DNA from: Actinomycetes bacterium
GTDB lineage: Bacteria; Actinomycetota; Acidimicrobiia; Acidimicrobiales; Palsa-688
Length of the DNA stretch: 64,000 nt
Direction: 5' to 3'
Assembly (NCBI GenBank): GCA_021788115.1
Contig: JAJYLA010000005.1
Span: 1 to 64,000 of the forward strand
Shown here one piece after another: positions 17,651 through 29,462 of the stretch (the first letter of the stretch is position 1; each line of letters starts with the position of its first letter). Below the pieces are notes generated by a model. It ran no database searches, was not told the origin of the DNA, and was given only the letters and a program-made list of their open reading frames with translations. The position numbers and the translations under genes were made by a program.

Positions 17651-18283
17651 ATGTTCGACCACCCTGACTCGAGCGTGACGCCGGAGGGCTCTGCCCGGCC
17701 GTCCCGGCGCCTGAGCCGCCTGCAGCGGGCTGCGATCGCGGGAGGCGCCACCGTGGGCCTCGCGCTCGGCGGAGCGGGGATCGCCTTCGCGGCGAGCTCC
17801 TCCAGTCCCTCGTCGTCGGGCTCGACGACCCCGCCGGCCGGTGCAGCACCGGGAGCGGTGCTGCCCTCGCGCGGCATGGGGTGGGGCATCGAACGCCTCG
17901 GCCGCGGTCTCGGCCTGGGCCCGCTGGCCCACGGGCAGGTGACCGTCCGCAACCGGAACGGCGGCTACACCACGGTCGACATCTGGGTCGGCACCGTGCA
18001 GCAGGTGAGCCCCACGTCCATCACCGTCAAGAGCGCCGACGCCAAGACCCAGACGTTCACCGTCAACTCCTCGACCCTGGTCGACTCCCAGCGCGACGGG
18101 ATCTCCTCCGTGAGCAAAGGGGACACCGTGCGCGTGGTGGGGAAGTTGGGCGGCACCGACACAGCAGTGAGCATCGTGGACATGACCAAGGTCCAGTCCA
18201 GCCGCGGCCACTTCGGGTTCTCCTTCGGGGGACTCAAGGCCCACGGCTCGCCCGGCATGGGCCGCTGGGCGGCCACGGCGTAG
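17651..18283 (+). CDS. Exported DUF5666-like protein
   Basis: The 210-residue product has an N-terminal basic stretch, a hydrophobic export segment at about 28-50 (AAIAGGATVGLALGGAG) and a Ser/Pro-rich linker. The OB-like repeat region of about 100 residues reads VQQVSPTSITVKSADAKTQ, then SKGDTVRVVGKLGG, as in DUF5666 domains. Function of these domains is unknown. The start is the ATG at 17651 with GGAGG seven bases upstream. A Gly-rich stretch around residue 75 (GMGWGIERLGRGLGLG) is unusual. It converges on a small gene and lgt across a hairpin. Confidence 0.8.
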   Translation: MFDHPDSSVTPEGSARPSRRLSRLQRAAIAGGATVGLALGGAGIAFAASSSSPSSSGSTTPPAGAAPGAVLPSRGMGWGIERLGRGLGLGPLAHGQVTVRNRNGGYTTVDIWVGTVQQVSPTSITVKSADAKTQTFTVNSSTLVDSQRDGISSVSKGDTVRVVGKLGGTDTAVSIVDMTKVQSSRGHFGFSFGGLKAHGSPGMGRWAATA

Positions 18284-18286
18284 CAG

Positions 18287-18310
18287 CTCCGCCCTCGGCA
18301 CCGGGCGGAG
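18287..18310. terminator. Hairpin between convergent genes
   Basis: CTCCGCCC and GGGCGGAG are perfectly complementary across an 8-nt loop. It lies four bases after the DUF5666-like stop and eight before the stop of the opposing small gene, so it can serve both strands. No U-tract follows, as is common in high-GC actinobacteria. Confidence 0.6.
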
Positions 18311-18317
18311 GCGACGA

Positions 18318-18512
18318 CTAGGGAGTCGGGCGGCGCGCCCCCCACAGGAGCCACCGCCGCCACGCGCCGGCGCGCCCCAGCTCGGCGCGGGCGGTCTCGA
18401 GCTCGGCCTCGAGCGCCACGCGCTGCTCCGGCGGTGGTCCCTCCTCGAGCAGCGCCTCGAGGTGCGCGATCCTCTGGCGCAACCACCGGCGACCGTCGAT
18501 GATGCCCGGCAC
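18318..18512 (-). CDS. Small coiled-coil protein coupled to lgt
   Basis: A 64-residue protein beginning at GTG 18512, two bases after the lgt stop, with GGAGGGG spanning the end of lgt as its ribosome-binding site; this makes a real, coupled gene likely. Residues 10-47 are an amphipathic helix rich in Arg, Glu and Leu (RQRIAHLEALLEE), followed by WRRWLLWG, which may sit at a membrane surface. No family is recognised. Its position suggests co-production with the lipoprotein-modifying enzyme. Confidence 0.62.
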   Translation of the reverse strand: MPGIIDGRRWLRQRIAHLEALLEEGPPPEQRVALEAELETARAELGRAGAWRRWLLWGARRPTP

Positions 18513-18514
18513 TG

Positions 18515-19540
18515 CTACCCCTCCGACGGCCGGGCCGCCCCCCCCGGCGTCGGCGCCGAGGCATCGGGGGGGCGCCCGCCCTCCGGCGTCCCCGTCGCAG
18601 CGCCACTGCCCGCCTCGCCGGACCCGGCGGTGCCCTCCGATCCGGGATCACCGGCTGCGACCGGCGACCCACCCCCCGCCCAGGCGGGCAGGATGGCCCC
18701 GGCGCGGTCGTCGCCGGGCCGGGCGCGTCCCCACAGGAGAAGCACCGCGAGCGACACCGTGAAGACCACGATGCTCGTCCAGTCGTTGAGGCGCAGCCCC
18801 AGCCAACGGTGAGCCTCGTCGACGCGGTCGTACTCGGTCCAGAAGCGCCCGAAGGTGTAAAAGGCGGCGTAGGCGGCGATCAGGTAGCCGCGCTTGATCC
18901 GGTAGCGCCGCTCGACCCAGATCACCAGGCCGACCACGATCAGGTCCCAGATCGATTCGTACAGGAACGTCGGCTGGAAGGTGGTGACCCCCGGCGGGTA
19001 TGCGACGCAGCGCGTGACCGAGCTGCAGTGGACGGGATGGTCGATCTTGACGGCCCAGGGAAGCGACGACGGCCGGCCGTAGAGCTCCTGGTTGAAGTAG
19101 TTGCCCCAGCGGCCGACCGCCTGGCCGATGGCGAACGCGGGGGCAACGGCGTCCACGAGCGGGCGGAAGGGGAGCCTGTAGCGGTGCGCGCCGTACAGGC
19201 CGGTGGCGATACCACCCACGACCCCGCCCCAGATCCCGAGGCCGCCCTGCCAGATCTCGAACGCCCTGTACCAGTGGCCTCCCGTGTCCGCCTGCCAGCT
19301 CGTGACGACGCTGTAGAGCCGCGCGCCGACCAGCCCGCCGGGCACCCCCCACACCGCAAGCGTGGCCATCGTCCCGGCCCGCCCCCCCATGGCGTCCCAG
19401 CGGCGCTGGGCGAGCCAGACCGCAGCGATGATGCCCAGGGCGATGATCAGGCCGTACAGGTGGAGCCGCACGGGTCCGACGTTGACCCCATTGGTCGACG
19501 GGCTCGGTAAGTAGGCGAGGAGGGACGACGGGATCAGCAC
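18515..19540 (-). CDS. lgt: Prolipoprotein diacylglyceryl transferase
   Basis: The 341-residue product has the Lgt topology of about seven spans and the family signature GRWGNYFNQELYG near residue 140. It also has the HGGL-equivalent region (EIWQGGLGIWGG) near 93. Lgt transfers diacylglycerol from phosphatidylglycerol to the lipobox cysteine of prelipoproteins, at the inner-membrane face. The start is GTG at 19540. The C-terminal 50 residues are a low-complexity Gly/Ala/Pro extension common in actinobacterial Lgt. A lipoprotein substrate occurs in this window (the solute-binding protein at 28149). Confidence 0.95.
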   Translation of the reverse strand: MLIPSSLLAYLPSPSTNGVNVGPVRLHLYGLIIALGIIAAVWLAQRRWDAMGGRAGTMATLAVWGVPGGLVGARLYSVVTSWQADTGGHWYRAFEIWQGGLGIWGGVVGGIATGLYGAHRYRLPFRPLVDAVAPAFAIGQAVGRWGNYFNQELYGRPSSLPWAVKIDHPVHCSSVTRCVAYPPGVTTFQPTFLYESIWDLIVVGLVIWVERRYRIKRGYLIAAYAAFYTFGRFWTEYDRVDEAHRWLGLRLNDWTSIVVFTVSLAVLLLWGRARPGDDRAGAILPAWAGGGSPVAAGDPGSEGTAGSGEAGSGAATGTPEGGRPPDASAPTPGGAARPSEG

Positions 19541-19610
19541 GGCGTCAGGCTAGGGCCTGGGCGCCTCGAACGTTCGGCGGTGGACCCGTGCTAGGGTCGG
19601 GTCCCGCTTC

Positions 19611-19684
19611 GGGCGCATAGCTCAGTTTGGCAGAGCACCTGCATGACGCGCAGGGGGTCAGGGGTTCAAGTCCCTTTGCGCCCA
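19611..19684 (+). tRNA. tRNA-Val(GAC)
   Basis: A 74-nt cloverleaf. The acceptor arms are GGGCGCA and TGCGCCC, the D stem is GCTC/GAGC, the anticodon stem is CCTGC/GCAGG around loop ATGACGC with anticodon GAC, and the T arm carries TTCAAGT. The discriminator is A and no CCA is encoded. It stands alone between lgt and a gene on the opposite strand. Confidence 0.95.
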
Positions 19685-19784
19685 CGGGACGGCGGAGGCC
19701 GGTTGCCGACCGGCCAGTCGCCGCCGGCGGGCCCTCATGAGCGGGTGGGCGCGCCCGGAGCGGACGGCTCGCCGGGCCTACGGG

Positions 19785-20702
19785 TCAGGACGCCGCCGCG
19801 CCGGCGCCGGGGCGCCGGTTGCCGCCCAGGTGGGCCGACGCGTGCACGGCGTGGCTCAGCCGGCGCGCCGTCGAGCGGGAGACGTGGGGGCGCACGGCTG
19901 CCATCAGCTCGTCGGGGCCGGGAAGCTCGCCGAGGACCCACCGGGCGAACATGCCGTCGTCCATCCACGCCGCCAGGTCCGGGGAGACGAGCATCGACAT
20001 CGCGCCCTCGGCGCACGTGCGCCGGCGGAGCTCCTCCCACGTGCCCGCAGCGGCCATGACGGCCATCATCGTCGGGAGCGCGTCGGGGTCGGCGCGCTCG
20101 CCGGTGGCGTCGAGGATCTCGGCCGCGGGGTGGTGCTTGACCACCTCACCCCAGGTCAGGTACGGGATCCCCCCGCGGATGGCGGCGAGGATCGAGGCTA
20201 GCCACAGCGTCGCGTGAAACCGCCCCGGTCCTGCCGGGGGCGGCTCGGTCGGCAAGGCGAAGCAGCGCCGGAGACAGTCCACCATCCGCCCGCCCTCCGG
20301 TGGCTTGTCGATCTCGCGCCCGTCGGGAAGCTTCATCGCCCACCCGGTGCCGCCTTCGCGCGAGAGGAGGAACGCCATGCGAGCCCGTGCGCCGGGCCGG
20401 GGTAGCGGCCCCGGCCCGGCCGTCGGGCCGGAGACCACGTCGACGGCACCCCGGGCCGCACCGGCAGCCGGCCGGGAAGCACGCAGGGTGCCGGTCGCCA
20501 CCAGGCCCGCGGCCCGGCACTCCGGGGGCGCCACCCAGCCCAGCAGCCCCGCCGGATCCCCGGACAGCGCGAGCTCGAACTGGTCGCCGGCGACGGCACC
20601 GTCGGGCGCTATCACCCGCACCCACACGGGGTGGCCGGCGGCTTCCACGCGGTCCCCAAGGCTGTCGAGAAGAATGCGCGCCAGTGCTTGCCAGTCCTCC
20701 AC
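19785..20702 (-). CDS. Conserved hypothetical protein
   Basis: The 305-residue product begins at GTG 20702, preceded by GGGAGGAGG at good spacing. The N-terminus (VEDWQALARILLDSLGDRV) is followed by a small beta-rich domain, a low-complexity stretch (about 85-110) and a mostly helical C-terminal half with LWLASILAAIRGGIPYLTWG and ARWVLGELPGPDELMAAVRP. It has no signal peptide or membrane spans and I do not recognise a family. Composition and codon use match neighbours, so it looks like a genuine gene. It is divergent from nothing obvious: aspS follows on the same strand 136 bp upstream. Confidence 0.7.
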   Translation of the reverse strand: MEDWQALARILLDSLGDRVEAAGHPVWVRVIAPDGAVAGDQFELALSGDPAGLLGWVAPPECRAAGLVATGTLRASRPAAGAARGAVDVVSGPTAGPGPLPRPGARARMAFLLSREGGTGWAMKLPDGREIDKPPEGGRMVDCLRRCFALPTEPPPAGPGRFHATLWLASILAAIRGGIPYLTWGEVVKHHPAAEILDATGERADPDALPTMMAVMAAAGTWEELRRRTCAEGAMSMLVSPDLAAWMDDGMFARWVLGELPGPDELMAAVRPHVSRSTARRLSHAVHASAHLGGNRRPGAGAAAS

Positions 20703-20838
20703 GGGGTCCTCCTCCCACCTCGAGCCGGCACAGGGGGAGGGCCCGACACCCCGATGCAAGGAGCCCGCCTCGACAGTAGCACTACGGCGAGATCATTACA
20801 AGCACTTTAGATGTGTCTGGCGCCCTTTCGAGCCGACA

Positions 20839-22638
20839 TTAGGTCGCGGGCACCACCCGCAGGTGGAGTTCGGCGAGCTGGGTGTCCGACACGGCGCTGG
20901 GGGCCCCCATGAGCAGGTCGCGGGCCCCCTGGTTGAGGGGGAAGGCGATCACCTCGCGCAGGTTCGCCTGGTCCTCGAGCAGCATGAGGATGCGGTCGAA
21001 GCCCGGGGCGATCCCCGCGTGGGGTGGGGGACCGTAGTGGAAGGCGTTCCACAGCGCCGGAAACGACCGGCGGATGCGCTCGGGGCCGTAGCCGGCGATG
21101 GCGAAGGCGGCCTCCATCACCTCGGGGAGATGGTTCCGCACCGCCCCCGACGACAGCTCAACCCCGTTGCACACGAGGTCGTACTGGTAGGCCAGAACCG
21201 ATCCGGGATCGCCGGCGAGCAGGGCGTCGAGACCCCCCTGGGGCATGGAGAACGGGTTGTGCGAGAAGTCCCAGCCGCCCGTCTCCTCGTTGCGCTCGAA
21301 CATGGGGAAGTCGACGACCCAGCAAAACGACAGCGTGGCGGGGTCCGCCAGTCCCAGCTCCCGCCCGAGGGTGCGGCGCTGCTCGCCGAGCACGGCCGCC
21401 ACGCGCTCGCGGGGCCCGACGGCGCAGAGGACCGCGTCGCCGGCGGCGGCGCCGCACGCGTCGCCGAGGACTGCGGTCTCGGGGCCGGTCAGCTTCCTGG
21501 CGAGCGACCCCCGGCTCCCGCCGGCGTCGAGCTGTAGCCAGGCGCCGGTGACGCCGGCGTCGCGCGCGGCGTCGGCGAAGTCGTCGAACCACCGGCGCGG
21601 CCTCGCGGCGGCCTCCGGGGCGCGCAGAACCCGGATGACGTGGCGGCTGGCGGGGGCTCCGGCGAACATCGGCAGCTCGGTGGTGCCGCCGAGGGCGGCC
21701 GTCACATCCGCGATCTCGAGGCCGAAGCGCAGATCCGGCTTGTCGGTGCCGAACCGGTCGATCGACTCCTCGAAGCCGAGGCGCGGAAACGGCGCGGACG
21801 CCGTCTTGGTGGAGCAGTCGACGACGATCCGCTCCATGAGGCGCTCGACCTCGGAGAAGACGTCCTCCTGGGTGGCGAAGGCCATCTCGAGGTCGATCTG
21901 GTAGAACTCGCCGGGGCTGCGGTCGGCACGCGACGCCTCGTCTCGAAAGCACGGGGCGATCTGGAAGTAGCGCTCGACACCGCCGACCATGAGGAGCTGC
22001 TTGAACTGCTGCGGCGCCTGCGGAAGGGCGTAGAACTCCCCGGGGTACAGGCGGCTAGGTACCAGGAAGTCCCGTGCGCCCTCGGGTGACGACGCGGTGA
22101 GCACCGGGGTCTGGACCTCGAGGAAGCCCCGCGCGGAGAGGTGGTCGCGCACGACGGCCGCCAGGCGGGCGCGGGCGGCGAGGCGCTCCACCAGGGGACC
22201 GCGCCGCATGTCGAGGTAGCGGTAGCGAAGGCGGGCTTCCTCGCCCACGTCGGTGTCGTGCTCGACGGGGAAGGGCAGCACGTCGGCGGAGGACAGGACC
22301 TCGACCGCCTCGACGACGACCTCGACGGCTCCGGTCGCGAGCTTCGGGTTGACCGTCTCCGGTGTGCGGGCGACGACCCGGCCGCCGACGGAGACAGCGC
22401 TCTCGAGGCGCAGCCCGCTGAGAACGGCGAACGCGCGGACGTCGGGGTGGGCGACGAGCTGGACACGCCCCCCGGCGTCCACGCCGGCCGGGTCGCGCAG
22501 GTCCACGAACAGCAGGCCGCCGTGGTCGCGCTTGGCGGCCACCCATCCCGCGAGGCGGACGCTGCGCCCGACGTCGCCGGGCCGCAGATCCCCGCAGCGG
22601 ACGTCTCGGTACCGGTTGACGGCGAGCGGGATTTCCAT
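20839..22638 (-). CDS. aspS: Aspartyl-tRNA synthetase
   Basis: A 599-residue class II synthetase of bacterial type. It has an N-terminal OB anticodon-binding domain ([20 protein letters not shown]), motif 2 with [11 protein letters not shown] near 220, the GAD insertion domain in the middle and motif 3 [12 protein letters not shown] near 555. It charges tRNA-Asp with aspartate; whether it also charges tRNA-Asn cannot be settled here. The start is the ATG at 22638. It is divergent from acnA, and the shared 186-bp intergenic region contains 18-bp tandem repeats. Confidence 0.96.
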   Translation of the reverse strand: MEIPLAVNRYRDVRCGDLRPGDVGRSVRLAGWVAAKRDHGGLLFVDLRDPAGVDAGGRVQLVAHPDVRAFAVLSGLRLESAVSVGGRVVARTPETVNPKLATGAVEVVVEAVEVLSSADVLPFPVEHDTDVGEEARLRYRYLDMRRGPLVERLAARARLAAVVRDHLSARGFLEVQTPVLTASSPEGARDFLVPSRLYPGEFYALPQAPQQFKQLLMVGGVERYFQIAPCFRDEASRADRSPGEFYQIDLEMAFATQEDVFSEVERLMERIVVDCSTKTASAPFPRLGFEESIDRFGTDKPDLRFGLEIADVTAALGGTTELPMFAGAPASRHVIRVLRAPEAAARPRRWFDDFADAARDAGVTGAWLQLDAGGSRGSLARKLTGPETAVLGDACGAAAGDAVLCAVGPRERVAAVLGEQRRTLGRELGLADPATLSFCWVVDFPMFERNEETGGWDFSHNPFSMPQGGLDALLAGDPGSVLAYQYDLVCNGVELSSGAVRNHLPEVMEAAFAIAGYGPERIRRSFPALWNAFHYGPPPHAGIAPGFDRILMLLEDQANLREVIAFPLNQGARDLLMGAPSAVSDTQLAELHLRVVPAT

Positions 22639-22684
22639 ACGGACAGCAGGCTATCCGCCGCCCCGGGCGCTCCGGTCCGGGGTG

Positions 22685-22746
22685 ACCGCCGGACCTGCTG
22701 TCACCACCGGACCCGCTGTCACCACCGGACCCGCTGTCACCGCCGG
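22685..22746. repeat. 18-bp tandem repeat between aspS and acnA
   Basis: Three consecutive units of the form ACC(A/G)CCGGACC(C/T)GCTGTC at 22685, 22703 and 22721, then a partial unit to 22746. The last two full units are identical. It lies between the divergent aspS and acnA starts. Confidence 0.85.
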
Positions 22747-22824
22747 CGGCGGGTCTTTTTCCCATGGGAGGGGCGACTCGCGCCAGACTGGGCGTATCCG
22801 GACCGTTCGATGAGGAGTGACGTC

Positions 22825-25497
<2,673 letters not shown>

Positions 25498-25522
25498 CCC
25501 GAGCCGGCCCTGCCGGCTCGGG
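25498..25522. terminator. Strong hairpin between acnA and the LysR gene
   Basis: CCCGAGCCGG and CCGGCTCGGG form a perfect 10-bp stem around a CCCTG loop immediately after the acnA stop codon and four bases before the opposing stop. It is well placed to be a bidirectional terminator. Confidence 0.7.
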
Positions 25523-25525
25523 GGC

Positions 25526-26440
25526 TCAGGCCCCCGAGGGGGGATGCAGGCCCTGGAGCGGGTCGATGTTGGCGGTCACCGCGCCGTCGAGGACCTCGAG
25601 CAGGGCCCGCGCCGGCGCACTCGGGCGACCCCGGCGGCGCAGCACCACGCCCACCTTGCGGCGGGGCAGCCCCTCGACGCTGACCCGGGCGAAGTCCCGC
25701 AGGCCCTCGCTGGCGCCCGTCGCGGGAAGGATCGCCGGCCCGTAGCCGCGGAGCGTCAACGACGCGATCAGCCGCACGCCGTCCAACTCGGCGCGCGGCG
25801 ACAGCGTGACGCCGGCGTCGCGGCACGCGTCGTCGATCTCCATGCGGAACACCGACCCCGGCGCCGGCAGCAGCAGGCGGAAGCCGTCGAGCTCGGTCAG
25901 CGCGACTCGGCCTCGCTTCGCGTAGGGGTGGTCGCAGGGCACGACCAGCACCAGGTCCTCGTCGAAGAGGGGTCGCGCCACCAGCTCCGGGTTGGTCTGG
26001 GGCAGGTTGACGACGATGGCGTCGAGCGACCCGGACACCAGGTGGGGCTCGAGGGTGGCGGACGTCCCGTCGGCGATCACCAGATGCACCCTCGGGTGCA
26101 GCGACGCCATCTGATCGAGGAGCGGGGGCGCCAACCACCGGGCGGTCGTCCCGATCATGCCGATCCGGGCGCTGCCGACGACCTCGTGGCGCAGCGCGGC
26201 CACGTCGGCGATCGCGGCGTCGAGCTCCGCGCCGATGCGCCGGGCCCGCTCCACGACCGCCTGGCCCTCCTCGGTGAGCTGGCCGCCCTGGCGGTCGACG
26301 AGCTGCACGCCGAGCTCGCGCTCGAGGCGGGCGATGTGGCTCGACACGTTGGACTGCACCGTGTGGAGAGCCGACGCCGCCGCGGAGAAGCTGCGGTGGT
26401 CGGCGATGGCGACCAGCGCCTGCAGCTGCCGCAAATCCAT
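25526..26440 (-). CDS. LysR-family transcriptional regulator
   Basis: The 304-residue product starts at ATG 26440 (MDLRQLQALVAIADHRSFS). The winged HTH is at about 15-40 (AAASALHTVQSNVSSHIARL) and the periplasmic-binding-like effector domain runs from about 90 to 290. LysR proteins usually regulate a divergent gene, here the HAD/acyltransferase fusion about 200 bp away. The effector is unknown. A GTG six codons upstream (26458) is an alternative start. No convincing ribosome-binding site precedes either. Confidence 0.9.
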   Translation of the reverse strand: MDLRQLQALVAIADHRSFSAAASALHTVQSNVSSHIARLERELGVQLVDRQGGQLTEEGQAVVERARRIGAELDAAIADVAALRHEVVGSARIGMIGTTARWLAPPLLDQMASLHPRVHLVIADGTSATLEPHLVSGSLDAIVVNLPQTNPELVARPLFDEDLVLVVPCDHPYAKRGRVALTELDGFRLLLPAPGSVFRMEIDDACRDAGVTLSPRAELDGVRLIASLTLRGYGPAILPATGASEGLRDFARVSVEGLPRRKVGVVLRRRGRPSAPARALLEVLDGAVTANIDPLQGLHPPSGA

Positions 26441-26641
26441 CGGCAATAGAGATAGCACATATCAGAGGCAACTGTTGGACAGATTCAGGGGTGTGTGCGA
26501 GACTGGGAGGCAACAGCGGAACCCGTCCCCTCCCCCTGACGGAGTTCTTGCCCGAAGGGCCTGCCCTCCCCCCGGCGGGCCCTTCGACGCGTCCGGGGCC
26601 CGATCTTCCCGGCGCGGGCCATGAGGCGGTAGCGTCCCGGC

Positions 26642-28033
26642 GTGGCTGGCGCGGCGGCGATCTTCGACCTCGACCGCACCATCCTGCGCGGGTCGAGCAC
26701 CCCGTCGCTCAGCCGCGCCCTGTTCGACGGCGGCCTGGCCCGCCGGGCCGCGGTGCCCGGCGGGGCGCTGACGATGCAGGCTTACCACGTCCTCGGCGAG
26801 TCCCTGCCCTCCATGGCGCTCGCGCGCGGCGCGGCGCTCCTCGCCCGCGGATGGCCCGTTGCGGCCGTGAGGGCCGCTGCGGAGCAGGCCGCGGAGGCGC
26901 TGGCCGGCGACGTGCTGCCCTACGTCCCGCCTCTCCTGGAGGCGCACCGCGCCGCCGGCCGCCCGCTGGTGCTCGCGACCACGACCCCGCGCGACCTGGT
27001 GGAGCCGCTCGCCCGCCGGCTCGGCTTCGACCACGTCGTCGCCACCCGGTACGCCACCGTCGAGGACGCGGCCGGGATCGAGCGCTACACCGGCGGCGTC
27101 GACGGCGGCTTCGTGTGGGCGGTGGGCAAGCTGCGCGCGGTGCGGCGCTGGGCGAGGGCGGCCGGCGTCGACCTCCGCTCCAGCTGGGCGTACACCGACA
27201 GCGTCTACGACCTGCCGCTGCTCGCCTCCGTCGGCCACCCGACGGTCGTCAACCCCGACTGCCGCCTCCACGCCGTGGCGGTCGCGCGGCGCTGGCCCGT
27301 GGTCCACTTCGACTGTCCCGCCGGCGTCCCGAAGCTGCTCGGAGCCGAGCCGCTCGACGTGTTCCGGCTGATCTCCGCGCGCCTCTTCCTTCCCTTCGCC
27401 CGGTTCGACATCGCCGGCACCGAGCACATCCCCCGCAGAGGGCCGGCGGTCGTCGCGGCCAACCATCGCAGCTACTTCGACATCGTGGCCTACGGGGTCA
27501 GCGTCCTGCGCGCCGGGCGCAACCCGCGGGGCCTCGCCAAGAAGGAGCTGTTCGACGCGCCGCTGATCGGGACGCTGATGCGGGCGTCGGGCAGCATCAG
27601 CGTCGACCGGGCCCACTCCGGCGCGTCCGCCTACGCCGAGGCCGAGCGGGCGCTGCGCGGCGGCGAGGTGCTCATCGTCGCACCGCAGGGGACCATCCCC
27701 CGCGGCGAAGCCTTCTTCGACCCGGTGCTGCGCGGCAAGACCGGTGCGGCACGCCTGGCCGCCGCCACCGGCGCGCCCGTTGTCCCCCTCGGCCTCTGGG
27801 GCAGCGAGCACGTGTGGCCGCGCTCGTCGCGAGCCCCCAACGTCACCAACGTCCTGCACCCGCCCACCGTCCGGGTCCGCATCGGGCCTCCCGTCCAGGG
27901 CCTCACCGGCACCGACTTCCCCGCCGACACCGAGCGGATCATGGCCGCCATCACGGCGCTTCTCCCCCCCGAGGCGGCGGTCCGCCGGCTCCCCACCGCC
28001 GCCGAACTGGCTCGCACGATACCCCCGTCGTAG
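26642..28033 (+). CDS. Bifunctional HAD-IB phosphatase / 1-acylglycerol-3-phosphate acyltransferase
   Basis: The 463-residue protein joins two domains. Residues 1-220 are an HAD-IB hydrolase with motif I F-D9-L-D11-R-T and a C-terminal AYTDSVYDLPLL acid motif. Residues 245-450 are a PlsC acyltransferase with NHRSYFD (the H-x4-D motif) and APQGTIPRGE. PlsC acylates lysophosphatidic acid; the HAD half could remove phosphate from phospholipid or phosphoserine-like substrates. Similar fusions are widespread in actinobacteria. The start is GTG 26642. Its HAD domain is clearly related to the one fused to the acyl reductase at 39928. Confidence 0.9.
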   Translation: MAGAAAIFDLDRTILRGSSTPSLSRALFDGGLARRAAVPGGALTMQAYHVLGESLPSMALARGAALLARGWPVAAVRAAAEQAAEALAGDVLPYVPPLLEAHRAAGRPLVLATTTPRDLVEPLARRLGFDHVVATRYATVEDAAGIERYTGGVDGGFVWAVGKLRAVRRWARAAGVDLRSSWAYTDSVYDLPLLASVGHPTVVNPDCRLHAVAVARRWPVVHFDCPAGVPKLLGAEPLDVFRLISARLFLPFARFDIAGTEHIPRRGPAVVAANHRSYFDIVAYGVSVLRAGRNPRGLAKKELFDAPLIGTLMRASGSISVDRAHSGASAYAEAERALRGGEVLIVAPQGTIPRGEAFFDPVLRGKTGAARLAAATGAPVVPLGLWGSEHVWPRSSRAPNVTNVLHPPTVRVRIGPPVQGLTGTDFPADTERIMAAITALLPPEAAVRRLPTAAELARTIPPS

Positions 28034-28053
28034 GCCCGCCGGCGCCGGCGGGC
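28034..28053. terminator. Palindromic hairpin after the HAD/PlsC gene
   Basis: GCCCGCCGGC followed directly by GCCGGCGGGC, a 20-bp perfect palindrome starting at the base after the stop codon. It is likely a rho-independent-like hairpin without a U-tract. Confidence 0.55.
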
Positions 28054-28073
28054 GGGGCGGGCAAGCCGAATCC

Positions 28074-28090
28074 TAGACTGCGTCAGTCTA
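28074..28090. promoter_or_regulatory. Perfect palindrome upstream of the importer operon
   Basis: TAGACTG-CGT-CAGTCTA, 7-bp arms with a 3-bp centre, 59 bp before the start of the solute-binding protein gene. It is a good operator candidate for a dimeric repressor. Confidence 0.5.
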
Positions 28091-28108
28091 CAAATACTAG
28101 GCTGCTCG

Positions 28109-28133
28109 CTACGCATTCGTTGACTATTCGTAG
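28109..28133. promoter_or_regulatory. Second inverted repeat upstream of the importer operon
   Basis: CTACGCAT and ATTCGTAG flank TCGTTGACT with one mismatch. It overlaps the ribosome-binding region of the solute-binding protein gene and could act as an operator or as an RNA hairpin hiding GAGGAA. Confidence 0.35.
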
Positions 28134-28148
28134 AGGAACGCCTTGGCG

Positions 28149-29372
28149 ATGAGCAGCCTCTTTGGGCATTTTGAAGACCGACGTCGGCGGTACTGGGGGC
28201 GTGCGCTCCTCGCGGTGACGAGCGCCGGCCTTCTTTTCGCGGCTTGCGGATCGCCCTCGTCCTCGACCGGTTCTGGCAAGAGCAGCGGCTCCTACTCGGT
28301 GGGGGAGGTCGACGACCTCACGGCAGGTCTCACGTTCCTGGACGTTCCCTGGCACCAGGGACTCGTCGCCGCTATCGACGGCATCAACGCCCGGGGCGGA
28401 GTCAAGGGCCACAGGATTCACCTGATCACCCTGGACAGCGCGGGTAGCGCCACCCAGGGCGTCACCGATTTCCACCAGCTCGTCTCGGTCGATCACGTGA
28501 GCGCGGTGGTCGGTGTCGGCGACAGCATCGTCGACGCGGCGCTCCTGCCGCTCGCGACGGCCGCCCACGTGCCCATCGTCGCGGTCGCTCCTCCCTCGAG
28601 CGAGGTCTTCCCCGTCTCGCGGGACATGTTCGAGTACAGCCCATCCACCAGTGCCGAGGCCGAGTCGGAGCTCTCGTACCTCCACAGCATCGCCGGATCG
28701 AGCGGTACCGGACGGGTGGCGGTCTTCGGCTACGACACTCCGCAGGGGCACGGGCTTGCAACAGCGGTGGCCTCGGATGCGGCGAAGTACGGCTTCACGG
28801 TGGCGGGCGACTTCCTGGTCGCACCGACGGCGACCGACTACAGCACCGACGCGGCGGAGATCGCGCAAGGCCATGTCACGGCGATCGCCACGGGCGTTGC
28901 CGGCCCGAGCGTCGTGACCTTGATGAAGGACCTCAAGGCGGTGGGAATGCCGACGAGCACGCCCATCACCGCCTTCGCGGGCGTGAACGTGCCGGCGGCG
29001 CCGTGGAGCTCGTTTGCGATCGTGGCCGACTACCGGACGACGGGTAGCCAGCCGGGCGTCGTGAACTACCGTCACGATGTGGCGGCGGCAGGGTACGACC
29101 CGTCGTCGCCCACGGTCGTGGAGGGATACGCGGGAGGCATGCTTCTGTCGCAGGCGTTGGGCCAGTGTGGATTCCCCTGCCCGGCGACGTCGCTCGAGAC
29201 GGCGCTGACCAAGGTCAAAACGGATCTCTCGGGGCTTGCCTTCGGCCCTGTCGTCTGGTCGCCGAAGTTCCACGAGGGACCGACGGTGTTCTCAATGCTC
29301 ACCTACACGGCTCAGGGACAGCCGGCAACCTATGCCGCGCCGGTCACCGTCTATCCGGCCAGTTCGTACTAG
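28149..29372 (+). CDS. Branched-chain-amino-acid-type ABC importer, solute-binding lipoprotein
   Basis: The 407-residue product has a basic N-terminus, a hydrophobic segment and a lipobox ending at C33 (GLLFAAC), so it should be processed by Lgt. The mature part has the type I periplasmic-binding fold of the LivJ/LivK family (WHQGLVAAIDGINARGGVKG; a second lobe starting near 185). Substrates of this family include branched-chain amino acids, amides, urea and aromatic acids, so the ligand is open. The start is ATG 28149, with GAGGAA ten bases upstream; TTG at 28143 is an alternative. First gene of a four-gene operon. Confidence 0.9.
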   Translation: MSSLFGHFEDRRRRYWGRALLAVTSAGLLFAACGSPSSSTGSGKSSGSYSVGEVDDLTAGLTFLDVPWHQGLVAAIDGINARGGVKGHRIHLITLDSAGSATQGVTDFHQLVSVDHVSAVVGVGDSIVDAALLPLATAAHVPIVAVAPPSSEVFPVSRDMFEYSPSTSAEAESELSYLHSIAGSSGTGRVAVFGYDTPQGHGLATAVASDAAKYGFTVAGDFLVAPTATDYSTDAAEIAQGHVTAIATGVAGPSVVTLMKDLKAVGMPTSTPITAFAGVNVPAAPWSSFAIVADYRTTGSQPGVVNYRHDVAAAGYDPSSPTVVEGYAGGMLLSQALGQCGFPCPATSLETALTKVKTDLSGLAFGPVVWSPKFHEGPTVFSMLTYTAQGQPATYAAPVTVYPASSY

Positions 29373-29462
29373 CAGCGCCGCATCACCTGCTCGTCGAGCC
29401 GTTGATGACCCGACCGCCCGGCGGTTGGCGCGCGGCGTGGCCCGCTGTTTGATGGATCGGCC

